Positions 1-63,830 of a stretch of 64,000 bases of DNA are shown in pieces. A program made the position numbers and the translations under genes. The notes below the pieces were generated by a model. That model was not told the DNA's origin. It made no database searches and was given only the letters and a program-made list of their open reading frames with translations. The stretch covers positions 434,001 through 498,000 of the forward strand of contig JBAIAA010000784.1 of NCBI GenBank assembly GCA_037893245.1. Reading direction: 5' to 3'. The DNA comes from Crossaster papposus. Taxonomy: Eukaryota > Echinodermata > Asteroidea > Velatida > Solasteridae. Each line of letters opens with the position of its first letter. Position 1 is the stretch's first letter.

Positions 1-519
1 GATGTCGGTATATTTGACGTCGTATTTTCAAATAAAGAAGAGCATAAATATCGAAACAAAAACTGTAGTTTCTCCATCACTCAAGGTAAACTACTAAACC
101 TATTTCATTTAAATTTCGAGGATTAGACTTGCCGAAAACAGCCTGAATATTTTTTGCGATCCGGAACTAGGAAAACGTCTGTAATGTGGCCAGAATGCAG
201 CCCAAGGCCGGGATTTAGAAAACGGCCCTTGGAAAACCCATGATATTACTACATATTATAATGCACTGCACGTGATCGAGTCTCGGCCAATCAGAAGCCT
301 TCAACTCTCCTAGGTATTTATTAATATACAAATAAACCACAAGGGGTTCAAGTTCGTCCTTGCCAATTTCTTTGTTCATTTTAACATTTATGCAAAATTA
401 CATGTAGTGTACCTACATGTAGTCAGTTTCCCTTGTGGTTTATTTGTGTCAAATGAATTGTAACATGTTTTTTAAATGCTACATGTATATAAAAAAAAGT
501 GTTTTATGTTTTCCTGTAG
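1..519 (+). other. Intron of ASS1 upstream of the first visible exon
   Basis: AT-rich sequence ending in a polypyrimidine tract and ctgtag at 514-519. The preceding ASS1 exon is not in the window. I see no coding motif here. Confidence 0.8.
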
Positions 520-52726
<52,207 letters not shown>

Positions 52727-52730
52727 GTGA

Positions 52731-55700
52731 TGTATACGTGTTACGTGTACACTGAGCAGAAAAGAAGTAGCACTATTTCATTAGATGTTAGCCGCGTGAA
52801 AATGTCTCATCAATTTAATATCTTAGCATTGCTGTTTGTTAGAGCTAAATTAGCGGGTTTTGGTGTATTGGTATTCCCGAGTATATACGTTAATTGCGTA
52901 GCCTGTTGTCAAGTGCTTAACTGGTTTTCGAAAAGAAAACAAGCTTATGATTGTATGTAGATAAGGGTAGAAGATCCTAGAGTAGATCCTAAAAATGTAA
53001 GGAATTAATGGAATTAATACAATTAATACAATTAATAATTGTTGTAACTAAAAACATGGAATTGCACAGCATGGCATGTTATCATTAGCAGTAATATTTT
53101 TCCAAAGGAAATTATTATTAATTACAAATTATGGAAATTCTCCAATAATCTCTTTTCCCACGCTTCTTATCAACTGTATTATTTCTCTATGTTTAAAAAG
53201 GTTACCATTCGATATTTGGCATGTTTACGTGATGAAAATACATCACTTGAGTTTCTGACGCACAAACATAGTATAGTAAGAAATATTCCATGACATTGGG
53301 CGCTTAGTCTTGACAGAGTGGTTTCTTTTGCTTGTTTTATTTGAAGGGATCGTATACGTTTGGTAATTGGAACCCACTGTTTGTTGTATTCCTATATAGT
53401 TATAGATATATACCATAAAACTAACCTGTAACAATTTCATTTTAAAGGGTGATAGCGATTTTGAGATATTGCCTAAAATCTGGAGCGGTTTTGTACAGCA
53501 TGGCATGTTATCATTAGCAGTAATATTTTTTCCAAAGGGAATTATTATTAATTACAAATTATGGAAATTCTCCAAGTATCTCTTTTCCCACGCTTCTTAT
53601 CAATTGTATTATTTCTCTACGTTTAAAAAGGTTACCATTCGATATTTGGCATGTTTACGTGATGAAAATACATCACTTGAGTTTCTGATGCACAAACATA
53701 GTATAGTAAGAAATATTCCATGACATTGGGCGCTTTTGCTTGTTTTATTTGAAGGGATCGTATACGTTTGGTAATTGGAACTCACTGTTTGTTGTATTCC
53801 TATATAGTTATAGATATATACCATAAAACTAACCTGTAACAATTTTATTTCAAAGGGTGATAGCGATTTTGAGATATTGCCGAAAATCTGGAGAGGTTTT
53901 GTCCACGCAGGAAGAATAATCTGCATTTGAATACACAGTCTGAGAAACTTTACTGCTTCTGAGATTCAAATTTTTCGGGATAAAAAGTGATATTCTTTTT
54001 CCATAACCGCAGTACTTCGAAGTGAAAAATGCATTATACTATCCAAAAGCTGCTGTACTTCTTACCAAGTAAGTTTTTATTGCCATTAATTTTTTGAGTA
54101 ATTACCGAACGTATACGATCCCTTTAAGTCGGCGTCTTTTTGTAGAAATGTATAATTGTGTATGATTTTCTATGATAATGTGACCATTGGCGTAGATATA
54201 TCTGTGTCAGGGCATTCGCTGGGGGGCATCAGGGACGCCCAAGAATACCACGACCCCGGAAATTTAAATAGGCCGTTCTCGCGCGCATGGTTGATCAGCC
54301 CGTCGTAAATAATTTGTATACGTGTTACGTGTACACTGAGCAGAAAAGAAGTAGCACTATTTCATTAGATGTTAGCCGCGTGAAAATGTCTCATCAATTT
54401 AATATCTTAGCATTGCTGTTTGTTAGAGCTAAATTAGCGGGTTTTGGTGTATTGGTATTCCCGAGTATATACGTTAATTGCGTAGCCTGTTGTCAAGTGC
54501 TTAACTGGTTTTCGAAAAGAAAACAAGCTTATGATTGTATGTAGATAAGGGTAGAAGATCCTAGAGTAGATCCTAAAAATGTAAGGAATTAATGGAATTA
54601 ATACAATTAATAATTGTTGTAACTAAAAACATGGCATTGCACAGCATGGCATGTTATCATTAGCAGTAATATTTTTCCAAAGGGAATTATTATTAATTAC
54701 AAATTATGGAAATTCTCCAATAATCTCTTTTCCCACGCTTCTTATCAACTGTATTATTTCTCTATGTTTAAAAAGGTTACCATTCGATATTTGGCATGTT
54801 TACGTGATGAAAATACATCACTTGAGTTTCTGACGCACAAACATAGTATAGTAAGAAATATTCCATGACATTGGGCGCTTAGTCTTGACAGAGTGGTTTC
54901 TTTTGCTTGTTTTATTTGAAGGGATCGTATACGTTTGGTAATTGGAACCCACTGTTTGTTGTATTCCTATATAGTTATAGATATATACCATAAAACTAAC
55001 CTGTAACAATTTCATTTTAAAGGGTGATAGCGATTTTGAGATATTGCCTAAAATCTGGAGCGGTTTTGTACAGCATGGCATGTTATCATTAGCAGTAATA
55101 TTTTTTCCAAAGGGAATTATTATTAATTACAAATTATGGAAATTCTCCAAGTATCTCTTTTCCCACGCTTCTTATCAATTGTATTATTTCTCTACGTTTA
55201 AAAAGGTTACCATTCGATATTTGGCATGTTTACGTGATGAAAATACATCACTTGAGTTTCTGATGCACAAACATAGTATAGTAAGAAATATTCCATGACA
55301 TTGGGCGCTTTTGCTTGTTTTATTTGAAGGGATCGTATACGTTTGGTAATTGGAACTCACTGTTTGTTGTATTCCTATATAGTTATAGATATATACCATA
55401 AAACTAACCTGTAACAATTTTATTTCAAAGGGTGATAGCGATTTTGAGATATTGCCGAAAATCTGGAGCGGTTTTGTCCACGCAGGAAGAATAATCTGCA
55501 TTTGAATACACAGTCTGAGAAACTTTACTGCTTCTGAGATTCAAATTTTTCGGGATAAAAAGTGATATTCTTTTTCCAAAACCGCAGTACTTCGAAGTGA
55601 AACATGCATTATACTATCCAAAAGCTGCTGTACTTCTTACCAAGTAAGTTTTTATTGCCATTAATTTTTTGAGTAATTACCGAACGTATACGATCCCTTT

Positions 55701-55891
55701 AAGTCGGCGTCTTTTTGTAGAAATGTATAATTGTGTATGATTTTCTATGATAATGTGACCATTGGCGTAGATATATCTGTGTCAGGGCATTCGCTGGGGG
55801 GCATCAGGGACGCCCAAGAATACCACGACCCCGGAAATTTAAATAGGCCGTTCTCGCGCGCATGGTTGATCAGCCCGTCGTAAATAATTTG
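52731..55891 (+). repeat. Tandem duplication of a ~1.58-kb segment, with nested duplication
   Basis: Unit 1 (about 52731-54315) and unit 2 (about 54316-55891) are near-identical (offset 1584, falling to 1575 after a 9-base gap near 53030). Both end CCCGTCGTAAATAATTTG. Within each unit a ~430-base block is itself repeated (AGCATGGCATGTTATCATTA at 53071, 53498, 54643 and 55073). The first unit begins about five bases after the ASS1 stop codon, so it covers the 3' UTR. A 75-codon open frame (52732-52957 and 54307-54541) is conserved by the duplication but is unrecognised. Confidence 0.92.
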
Positions 55892-57298
55892 CCCGGTTTG
55901 ATAATGGCGGTGGCGCGGTGTCCTGGTCGGCATATAGCGTCAGCGCCGTTTCTTAAGCGACATATAGTTGTGCGCATGTGCCATTTTAAAATCCAGACCA
56001 AATAAAATGCATAATTTATCAGCGGTGACCGGCGACAGAGGACGATAAAAACCTGGAATTACCGATGAATACTGACAGGGGCCTTTTAAATTTTCATGAG
56101 TTTATTCATAAGAATATCCGTGATGTAATAAACTCAAAAAAAGACAAACTAAAATACAGACGCTCCGTTTCGTTAGTCATTAAGGAAAGGATGTTTTTTA
56201 GGACAAATTTGACAGTGAAGATAATTTTTTTCAAACTCAAAAATTGGTTTGTATACAAAAGCAGATTGTGATCTCTTTGAATCATGTGTTTTCGTAGGAG
56301 CAAACCCAACAAACTTGTAGTTGGGTCCAAAACATAAGTTCCGTGACCATTCTCTGGCTAGGAAGGTTTGACGATGGATTTTACTTCTATGGACCATTTA
56401 TAAAGAAATTAGCCCCCCGGTCCCTCCCAAAAATCCCGGCATTTTTCGCTAGAGGGCCAAATTCAAGATGGCCACCGGCGCCATCTTGGAAAATTAACTT
56501 TTGAACCAGAGCACCTAGAATCATGTCTGAAAACACCTTTTCGGGTAAGTGAACCTCGAGGATTCCGATTCCGACATCGGTTTGACAATATGACATCAAC
56601 TTGACCTAGAAATCTAAGATGGCCGCCGGCGCCATCTTGAAAAATTTACTTTTGAACCAAAGCACCTACAATCATGACATTTTTTCGGGTAAGTCGACCA
56701 CAAGGATTCTGATTCAGACATCGGTTTAATGCTGTGAAATCGATTTGACCCAGACACATTTAAGATGGCCACCATACGATAGAGAAAATCCTAACTTTTA
56801 AACGGTAAATGAAGATGTGGGGTTTGCCATTTATACAGTACATAAGGAAGGAACAGTTAGAGCTATTTTACTTATGAGTCCATGCCTAATAAACATGCTA
56901 GGTTTAGTAATGGCAATTTGTGATTATGGGGCGGGGTGATAATTTCATAATTAAGTTCGGTCAAAAACTGTTAATGACAAACCCGTTTATTTTGGTACTG
57001 CTTTACTCTTTAATATTAAAGCAAACTACCTATATAAAATCTGTTGCAGCCAAATGAATGACAATAGAACTATAATTATTCTTTAAAATAAACTCCTTGT
57101 TATAGCTGTAACTTAAATACATGTAGTTATCAAATGAAACCACAAAAAGCATGTCAATACAAAATCATTTGTTCTTTTTGGTTGTTTTTTAAGAGAAGAC
57201 AAATGACACCACAGTGCAACGCAATTAAAACCCATTTAGGATTAGTCACCAATTATGCTTTTGTCTTATGCTACACATTGTTTCAACATCGTAACAGG

Positions 57299-57598
57299 TT
57301 AATCAATATGACATTGAGAGATGTGATCAGTCTGAATCAGAGAATTCTGGCTCACTAGATTCTGGACATCAGATTCAGATGAATCCTCCCTCCTCTGTAC
57401 ATCATCATTTCCCTCCTCCTCATCATCATCCCAATCGTGCTCATCTTCGTCGCTCTCGTTAGCTGGCCCTGATGCAGGTAGATGCATCGGGAGAGCAGGT
57501 CGCGTGTGGCAGACAGGGCGACAGCGGCCACCCACCAGCTCCCAACCATGTTCGATTGGTGAGGGGTGGTAATTCAGGAATGGGGGCGCACTACCCAC
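57299..57598 (-). other. Open frame with GWELxGG-x-PV and acidic tail, unrecognised
   Basis: Ninety-nine codons on the minus strand; EHGWELVGGRCRPV is followed by an Asp/Glu-rich stretch (ESDEDEHDWDDDEEEGNDD). The H-G-W..P-V pattern is reminiscent of C-terminal ends of multi-copy mobile-type proteins, but the match is weak. No start or splice evidence; likely a fragment. Confidence 0.25.
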
Positions 57599-57599
57599 T

Positions 57600-57945
57600 G
57601 GGTATTTTACCCGATATTACCCGGGTTGTAACGATATTACCCCATATTACCAGGGATAATGTAACCGTTATTTCCGACATTGCATTGTCATTACCACCCA
57701 AATTTCCCCTTTACCCAATATTACCAGAGAGAGTGTAACCGTTATTTCTGGCATTGCATTGTTTTACCACCCGATATTACCCGATATTTACCCAATATTA
57801 CCAGGGAGAATGTAACCGTTATTTCCGGAATTGCATTGTTATTACCACCCGATATTACCTAATATTACCAGGGAGAATGTTACCGATATTTCTGGCATTG
57901 CACGTTATTACCACCCGATATTATCCCATTTACCCAATATTGGTT
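57600..57945 (+). repeat. ~85-bp minisatellite (CCGATATTACCC)
   Basis: About four diverged units built from ACCCAATATTACCAGGGA, ATGTAACCGTTATTTC and GGCATTGCATTGTTATTACC. A solitary related piece is at 58328-58390. The C-rich ACCCGATATTACCC core repeats within units. Confidence 0.85.
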
Positions 57946-58736
57946 AATTGGTTAATTATATTAGTTAATACTAATACATGTATTACGATACTACCGGAAC
58001 AATACTACAATGTATACATTATAAACGTCTATGATTCTTCTGCCACTCCTACAATCTAAGCGTGTAGTAAACGCTATATATGTGCCCAATATCACCGCCG
58101 TCTGTAATCACAGTTTGCCGATCTTTTTTTGTTAATTTATTTGTGTGTTGGCTTTTTGGCAAATTCGTTTCTTTGAGACTTTGAGTAAATAAATATTACA
58201 CAATTATCTCAACGAAAACACCCTAAACGTATCGCTATTACGCAAAACATAACGTTCATGTAGAAAAAGTGACAAAATTGTTTTACCAAGGTTTTTTACG
58301 CCCACTTGGGGTCAGCATGTAAATTGAGGTCACCCGATATTACCCCATTTACCCAATATTACCAGGGAAAATGTAACTGATATTCCTCAATTCACAACAC
58401 AACTACTGAAACCACAGTATCAGTGGAACAATAACAGAAAGAAGTATCATGTTTGTGATACAAAACTGTACAAAGAGAAACTAATCTGGTGCCAATACTA
58501 CGATTATGTAGTGACGGTGATTGGTGTATTCAGCGAATTAAGACACAAACTGAAAAGAAAGTGTGCATTGTTAAAATAAATCAGACCGATCAGTGTGCTA
58601 AATACTTGTACCCACATAAAAATTCAGCCAATATGGCCCTTATACCATTAGGAGCTCACTCCTAGAACCATTATTCATCATATCCGGCTGACCAGGACCT
58701 TAATTGCATCAGCGCAATGATTTAACCGAACAAAAT

Positions 58737-59707
58737 GGGCTGTAACTACGAAAGCTGTTTAAGCCATTAGATGCGTATAAATTAGTAGTCACTGTTTAAA
58801 CATGGTGTCTTACTTCAAACAAGTACTACTAAGCTTGTCTTAGGTTAGCCGCGTTTAAATGACCATTGGAGTTAAACGTGTGTTTATAACAAACAATAGC
58901 AATTCTTAAACATGGTACGGGGGTTGTTTAGTGAGTATTCTGAGCCGTTTAGAAGCCATATATGTACACAGAAAGGTAGAAAGGTGGACAGGATGGATGC
59001 GCTTCAAATCTTCTTAATTGCTCAAGAGGAGGACAACTAACAAGAAAAGCGTCATGGTCGCCAACACCTACGTGCTCCAAGAGTTTATAGGGACAAGTTG
59101 AATCCCTTAGAAGAGTATGACGAGGAACATTTCATCAAACGTTTCAGAGTTAGCGAAGACACGTTGACGATTTACTTGGACTTCTCGGATTGTATTTAGA
59201 ACACCCAATTCTTTGTTGTCTTTATAGCAGATCGGCTTTTACGGTCAGGAAAAGAGATGGACATTTCTGAAGTGATAGCTTTCCAGGCATCAGCTTTTTT
59301 TCTGGTTGGCTTTAGTGTCACATCGTTTGTCACCAATAATGGAATTAAAGTTCCTCATGGTCTCAACGAGAGCCATTCTTTCGTCAGAAGTGAAATTGTC
59401 ACTGCGTTGCCTTTTGGTATCAGCCATATGGCTCAGGCTGTATCTAAGTAAAGACCTGCTGGAGATTTATCTACTGAGGCATATCGTATGTTTATACTGT
59501 TGCCCAATCCTCTATATTACAATGTATTTAGGGACCACGGTCAATAAGTTTAGACTGTCAAGTTACACGAGGATAACTAAACAACCATTTAAGATATTTA
59601 ATAAGAGTTGTTTAATTCAGGTGTTTAGGAAAATGCGTGTAACTTGGATTTATCCATGTCTATATACTACACTCGCATAAAGATAAACAGCTTTCGTAGT
59701 TACAGCC
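58737..59707 (+). mobile_element. PIF/Harbinger element, internally decayed
   Basis: Ends GGGCTGTAACTACGAAAGCT (58737) and AGCTTTCGTAGTTACAGCCC (59707) are exact inverted repeats of 25 bases, flanked by AAT on both sides, a 3-base duplication as Harbinger elements make. The interior has a transposase N-terminal fragment (58993-59200, 59230-59451). At 971 bp it lacks the DDE core. Confidence 0.8.
58993..59451 (+). pseudogene. Harbinger transposase N-terminal fragment
   Basis: MDALQIFLIAQEEDN from 58993, an in-frame TAA, then APRVYRDKLNPLEEYDEEHF and KRFRVSEDTLTIYL up to a TAG at 59197. This matches the R-x-x-R-D-x-x-N-P-L segment of HARBI1-like transposases. After a possible AG boundary at 59229 it continues as DRLLRSGKEMDISEVIAFQA, resembling the helical region before the DDE domain. 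The catalytic domain is absent. Confidence 0.65.
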
Positions 59708-60079
59708 CAATGTGTTCATTCGTGTTTCTACTGGTGTTCCCTTGCAAAAAAATATGTTTTTCCTCTATCAGATGGCGGCCATCTTGGATTTCTTGGGTCA
59801 AATTGATGTCATATTGTCAAACCGATGTCGGAATCGGGATCCACGGGAAAAGTGTTTTCAGACATGATTCTAGGTGCTCTGGTTCAAACGTTAATTTTCC
59901 AAGATGGCGCCGGCGGCCATCTTGGATTTGGCCCTCTAGCGAAAAATGCCGGTATTTTTGGGAGGGACCGGGGGGCTAATTTCTTTATAAATGGTCCAAA
60001 GAAGTCAAATCCATCGTCAAACCATCCTAGCCAGAGAATGGTCACGGAACTTATGTTTTGGACCCAACTATTGGTTTAA

Positions 60080-60860
60080 ATATTTAATTATTTCCATCTT
60101 GAACGAAGCGGCTAATATACAGCGCTATGCTCAAACCGACATTTGATCCAATGACTCACCTCCCCCCTCCCCCTCCCCCGGTCCAAAAAGGACACCCATT
60201 CCGGAATTTACGCCCATGGTTAGGTGAATACTATTTGAATACTGTTTTGTCATGCAAATCACAAGCCATTTTTGTTTTCTTTTTCCTCAAAGTGACAACT
60301 ATACATTTCACTTCGAGTAAAAGATAAGGCAGCTTTGCAGTCTGACTAGAAAGGAGTACTTGTATTGTATAATACATGTGTTTTGTAAAAAGCATGTTTG
60401 TGTTAAAATTGTCTGTCTTAATCATATATCCGGTATTTGGATACACTATACTTCATTGGTAGTATAATAATTTCTTTCACAAAATCGGATACCTTATACC
60501 TGTAGAATGTCTTCTGCTTCGTTCAAATTGTATTGCCTGCTTTAATGTTGCATTTGCATTTTTGGAATAATAAACACAATAATTTCATTTGGCCAAACGT
60601 AAAAAGGACATAACTGTCAATCGCCAAATCTACACTATAAATGCATTTGCAAATACAATCTTGCGGAGCAAATAGTTCAAATATTAAAGTCACTGTATCA
60701 CAGAAAGATAATTCTTCCAAGTATGTCGTCTTCTACCAGAGATCAATGGTTGTATAGTTTATTGTGGGTATGAGTTTAATTAAAGGGAAAGCAAAGTTTC
60801 GAGATTCGAAGTATCTTCCATTCATTGTGGTCTAGTTATGATGATTGGCCTTTACCATGC
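60080..60860. other. Intergenic sequence, no gene seen
   Basis: AT-rich, downstream of ASS1. A CTCCCCCTCCCCC stretch is at 60166-60180. No coding motif. Confidence 0.5.
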
Positions 60861-60863
60861 TGC

Positions 60864-61232
60864 GCAATTCACCGTCGGAACACGAAATGGACTTCCAACA
60901 CTCCCAAATTTGCTATAACGCCGATTAGGCCTAACAAACACTTTTCGGCGCAATTCACCATCAGAACACGAAATGGACTTCCAACACTCCCAAATGTGCT
61001 ATAACGCCCATAACAAACACTTTTCGGCACTATTTACCTTCAGATCACGAAATGAACTTCCAACACTCCCAAATGAGCTATAGCGCCCATTGAGCCTAAC
61101 AAACACTTTTCGGCGCTATTCACCATCAGAACACGAAATGGACTTACAACACTCCCAAATGTGCCATAGCGCCCATTAAGCCTAACAAACACTTTTCGGC
61201 GCAATTCACCGTCAGAACACGAAATGAACTTG
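60864..61232 (+). repeat. ~84-bp minisatellite, about 4.3 units
   Basis: Units begin CGCAATTCACCGTCGGAACA at about 60866, 60951, 61028, 61114 and 61199. Each carries ACGAAATGGACTTCCAACAC, ATAACGCCCATTAGGCC-type and AACACTTTTCGG segments. Confidence 0.9.
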
Positions 61233-61820
61233 ATTGGTGCAATAGATTGCCAAAATTGTTCAGAAAGTGTTAGAAGCACCAAACTTGGCACAAATGTTCT
61301 TTGTACTATACTGATCATTTTCAAGGGTAGTGCCAAAAATAACAAAGCGTTGCTTAGCAACCGTTGCTAGGAAAGCGAATTACCTTAGTAACAAGCTAAT
61401 TGGACCTTTCTAGTCCATTTTAAATGATTTAGAAAGGTAATAATGTTTCAGGACATCAGAACGATCAGTAGACTATTTTAAGGCCATTAAAAAGCCAAAT
61501 AAGCCTGAGCAACAGTTGCTAGGCAACATAGCAACAAACTTTTTACGTTGTGTTAGTCTATATAATAAGGCAAATCTATGTAACTGGCTAGGAACTATAC
61601 TATTGAGCAAGATATTCATAACTTTAAGCCAGTTAGTTGAAACAATTGTGTGAAATTTACACACATCTGATCAAAACATTGCTGCTGATACTTGAAGGCA
61701 GTACATTCAAAGTTAGGAACAGTCATTTTCAAGAGTGTAATCACCTTAAGAATGTTTGTGGACCTTTGCCATAGTTTAGGCGTTGTCACAATCTCCCTTG
61801 CACGTGCAATATACAGTGCA

Positions 61821-62663
61821 TTATAAGAGTGCCCTTACACATTTACAGTTTTTGCATCTGCTCCTACATGCACACTTCAGCAACACTTCAGGACAGGACA
61901 CTCTAGCTTCTGGCAAATGTGTCCACAAGGGTGTCCACTGTTCTGGACAAGTCCAACCCCAGTCAGCAGGAGATGGTATTTGACGATATGGCACCGTAGT
62001 ACTAGCCCAGATATGTCCACCTTGCAAGACTGCTCTTCTAATATGTTGCTGTAGAGCAGCCTTGGTGGGAGGAAGAGATGACATCTGACGGCCTTTGTGT
62101 GTGAATAGAAGCTTTCGAACTTCATTGATAGAGGTACATGTTGCTGTCCTGTCATAGAGAAGTATAGTGAAATACTCCAATGAAGATTCTGTCTCTTCAG
62201 ATATTTGCTGTGGTGAATTGTGCAGCTCATAGAAGGTTTCAGTGAATTCATCATGTGTTGCCCATACTTTCCATGTAGTCTTCTTTCCCACTTGGGCTAA
62301 CTGGGATACAGTGTCGCAGCCTGTGAAAGCATGAAACACCAGAAGTGCCACAGATTTCTGTGGACCAAGTGATGCACATATTTCATGAGCAGGGATGTAG
62401 CGAAAGTTCTTGCCAGTACCAAATGCAATCCAAAGTTCTGCCCTTCCCAGCTGTGGCAGAACAGCTACTGCAAGCACAACTACGTCAGTATCTACTGTTC
62501 GAACAAGGATCTTTTGAAAGCCCAGCATGATGGCATCTGCAACATGCACCATGATTCTGGAATCTGCTTCCTCATGGTTGCAGGGAGCTAAGTTGGTCAT
62601 GTCTTGAGTAGGGGTGTGCAGTGTCGCCCTTGGTAACAACGAATTACTTCCCTGCAGTTGCAC
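61821..62663 (-). pseudogene. 'FTGCDT' mobile-type gene, copy 2 (C-terminal half)
   Basis: A continuous 280-codon minus-strand frame equivalent to the C-terminal half of the gene at 8238-12650: NHEEADSRIMVHVADAIM, LVRTVDTDVVVLAVAVLPQL, IAFGTGKNFRYIPAHEI, LVFHAFTGCDTVSQLAQVGK, YFTILLYDRTA, LPPTKAALQQHIRRAVLQGG, PSPADWGW and a terminal cysteine cluster CACRSRCKNCKCVRALL. The frame is intact here, but the N-terminal half is absent and the upstream sequence passes straight into the tRNA array. The copy is therefore truncated, though younger than copy 1. Confidence 0.75.
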
Positions 62664-62800
62664 GTGCTACAAGTTCACGATTAAGGAGTTTGAACAAAGA
62701 GGTATTTTTGCTTCACTGTTATTCAAATTTAATAAATATTTTAGAATGTTTTTAGAATGTCTGCTTTTATTTTGTTTGTTGTTTTTCTAAATTTACATGA

Positions 62801-62872
62801 GGCATGGTGGCGCAGTGGAAGCTTGCTGGGCCTATAACCCAGAGTGCCGAGGATGAAAACCTCGCTCTGCTG
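62801..62872 (+). tRNA. tRNA-iMet-like segment A1, anticodon TAT (likely pseudogene)
   Basis: 72 bases aligned to initiator tRNA-Met: GGTGGCGCAGTGGAAGC (D arm), CTGGGCCTATAACCCAG (anticodon arm with GGG/CCC stem and TAT in the CAT position), CGAGG..CCTCG (T stem). The 5' acceptor GGCATG does not pair with the 3' CTCTGCT. Confidence 0.7.
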
Positions 62873-62906
62873 CTAATAAGTTTTTGGTATGACTTGAAGT
62901 ACTCGA

Positions 62907-62977
62907 CTCAGAGTGACAAGTAGACCCTTTCTTGGTCAGTAACCGAGAGTTCGGATGAGCACAACCTCGGTCTGCTC
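62907..62977 (+). pseudogene. Third, decayed tRNA-iMet-like segment C1
   Basis: About 71 bases aligned to the same tRNA: CTCAGAGTGAC at the 5' end, CTTGGTCAGTAACCGAGAG in place of the anticodon arm, and ACAACCTCGGTCTGCTC at the 3' end. Repeated at about 63308-63379 and 63711-63782. Confidence 0.5.
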
Positions 62978-63026
62978 AGGATAATTTTGTATTTGATAGG
63001 GATTTCATTTTCATTAAAAATAGTTA

Positions 63027-63098
63027 CGCAGAGTGGTGCAGTGGGAGCGTGATGGGCCCATAACCCAGAGGTCCGAGGACCAAAACCTCGCTTTGCTA
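63027..63098 (+). tRNA. tRNA-iMet-like gene B1, anticodon CAT
   Basis: 72 bases: CGCAGAGTGGTGCAGTGGGA (acceptor and D arm), ATGGGCCCATAACCCAG (anticodon arm, loop CCCATAA, CAT), CGAGGACCAAAACCTCG (T arm with initiator-type A54), then CTTTGCT and A. Acceptor pairs 2-7 form (one G-T); pair 1 is C.T and the top anticodon pair is A.G. Confidence 0.7.
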
Positions 63099-63200
63099 AC
63101 GAGGTATTTTTGCTTCACTGCTATTCACATTTAATAAATATTGTAGAATGTTTTTAGAATGTCTGCTTTCATTTTGTTTGCATTTTCTAAATTTACATGA

Positions 63201-63272
63201 GGCATAGTGGCGCAGTTGAAGCGTGCTGAGCCCATAACCCAGAGTGCCGAGGATCAAAACCTCGCTCTGCTG
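63201..63272 (+). tRNA. tRNA-iMet-like segment A2, anticodon CAT (likely pseudogene)
   Basis: As A1 but with CTGAGCCCATAACCCAG, so the anticodon is CAT with an A.C mismatch in the stem. The acceptor stem is broken (GGCATAG against CTCTGCT). Confidence 0.65.
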
Positions 63273-63427
63273 CTAATAAGTTTTTGGTATGACTTGAAGT
63301 ACTCGACTCGGAGTGACAAAGTAGACCCTTTCTTGGGCAGTAACCGAGAGTTTGGATGAGCACAACCTCGGTCTGCTCAGGATAATTTTGTATTTGATAG
63401 GGATTTCATTTTCATTAAAAATAGTTA

Positions 63428-63499
63428 CGCAGAGTGGTGCAGTGGGAGCGTGATGGGCCCATAACCCAGAAGCCCGAGGACCGAAACCTCGCTCTGCTA
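63428..63499 (+). tRNA. tRNA-iMet-like gene B2, anticodon CAT (best copy)
   Basis: CGCAGAG pairs with CTCTGCT at all positions except the first (C.T). The anticodon loop is CCCATAA; the T arm CGAGGACCGAAACCTCG keeps the GACCGAAACC B box close to that of initiator tRNAs. The top anticodon-stem pair is A.G. It is the copy most likely to be transcribed. Confidence 0.75.
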
Positions 63500-63603
63500 A
63501 AGAGGTATTTTTGCTTCACTGTTATTCAAATTTAATAAAAATTTTAGAATGTTTTTAGAATGTCTGCTTTTATTTTGTTTGTTGTTTTTCTAAATTTACA
63601 TGA

Positions 63604-63675
63604 GGCATGGTGGCGCAGTGGAAGCTTGCTGGGCCTATAACCCAGAGTGCCGAGGATCAAAACCTCGCTCTGCTG
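63604..63675 (+). tRNA. tRNA-iMet-like segment A3, anticodon TAT (likely pseudogene)
   Basis: Same variant as A1 (GGAAGCTTGCTGGGCCTATAA), confirming that units 1 and 3 are the same type. Acceptor stem broken. Confidence 0.65.
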
Positions 63676-63830
63676 CTAATAAGTTTTTGGTATGACTTGA
63701 AGTACTCGACTCAGAGTGACAAAGTAGACCCTTTCTTGGGCAGTAACCGAGAGTTGGGATGATCACAACCTCGGTCTGCTCAGGATAATTTTGTATTTGA
63801 TAGGGATTTCATTTTCATTAAAAATAGTTA

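Larger units (their letters stand above)
56285..60075. repeat. ~300-bp inverted repeats enclosing 3.2 kb
   Basis: 56310-56600 and 59765-60075 are inverted copies (TTGGGTCCAAAACATAAGTT, TTAGCCCCCCGGTCCCTCCC, TTTTCGCTAGAGGGCCAAAT, GGCGCCATCTTGG, ATTCCGATTCCGACATCGG). On the left the AAGATGGCC block is repeated again at 56615-56800. The region may be one large element; it encloses minisatellites and a Harbinger remnant. Confidence 0.75.

Noticed and set aside
52727-52960. 77-codon frame downstream of ASS1 as a separate gene
   Set aside because: No recognisable motif; its second copy at 54287-54544 is explained by the tandem duplication.
60864-61232. CRISPR-like array
   Set aside because: Repeats of about 84 bases without unique spacers in a eukaryotic genome; an ordinary minisatellite.
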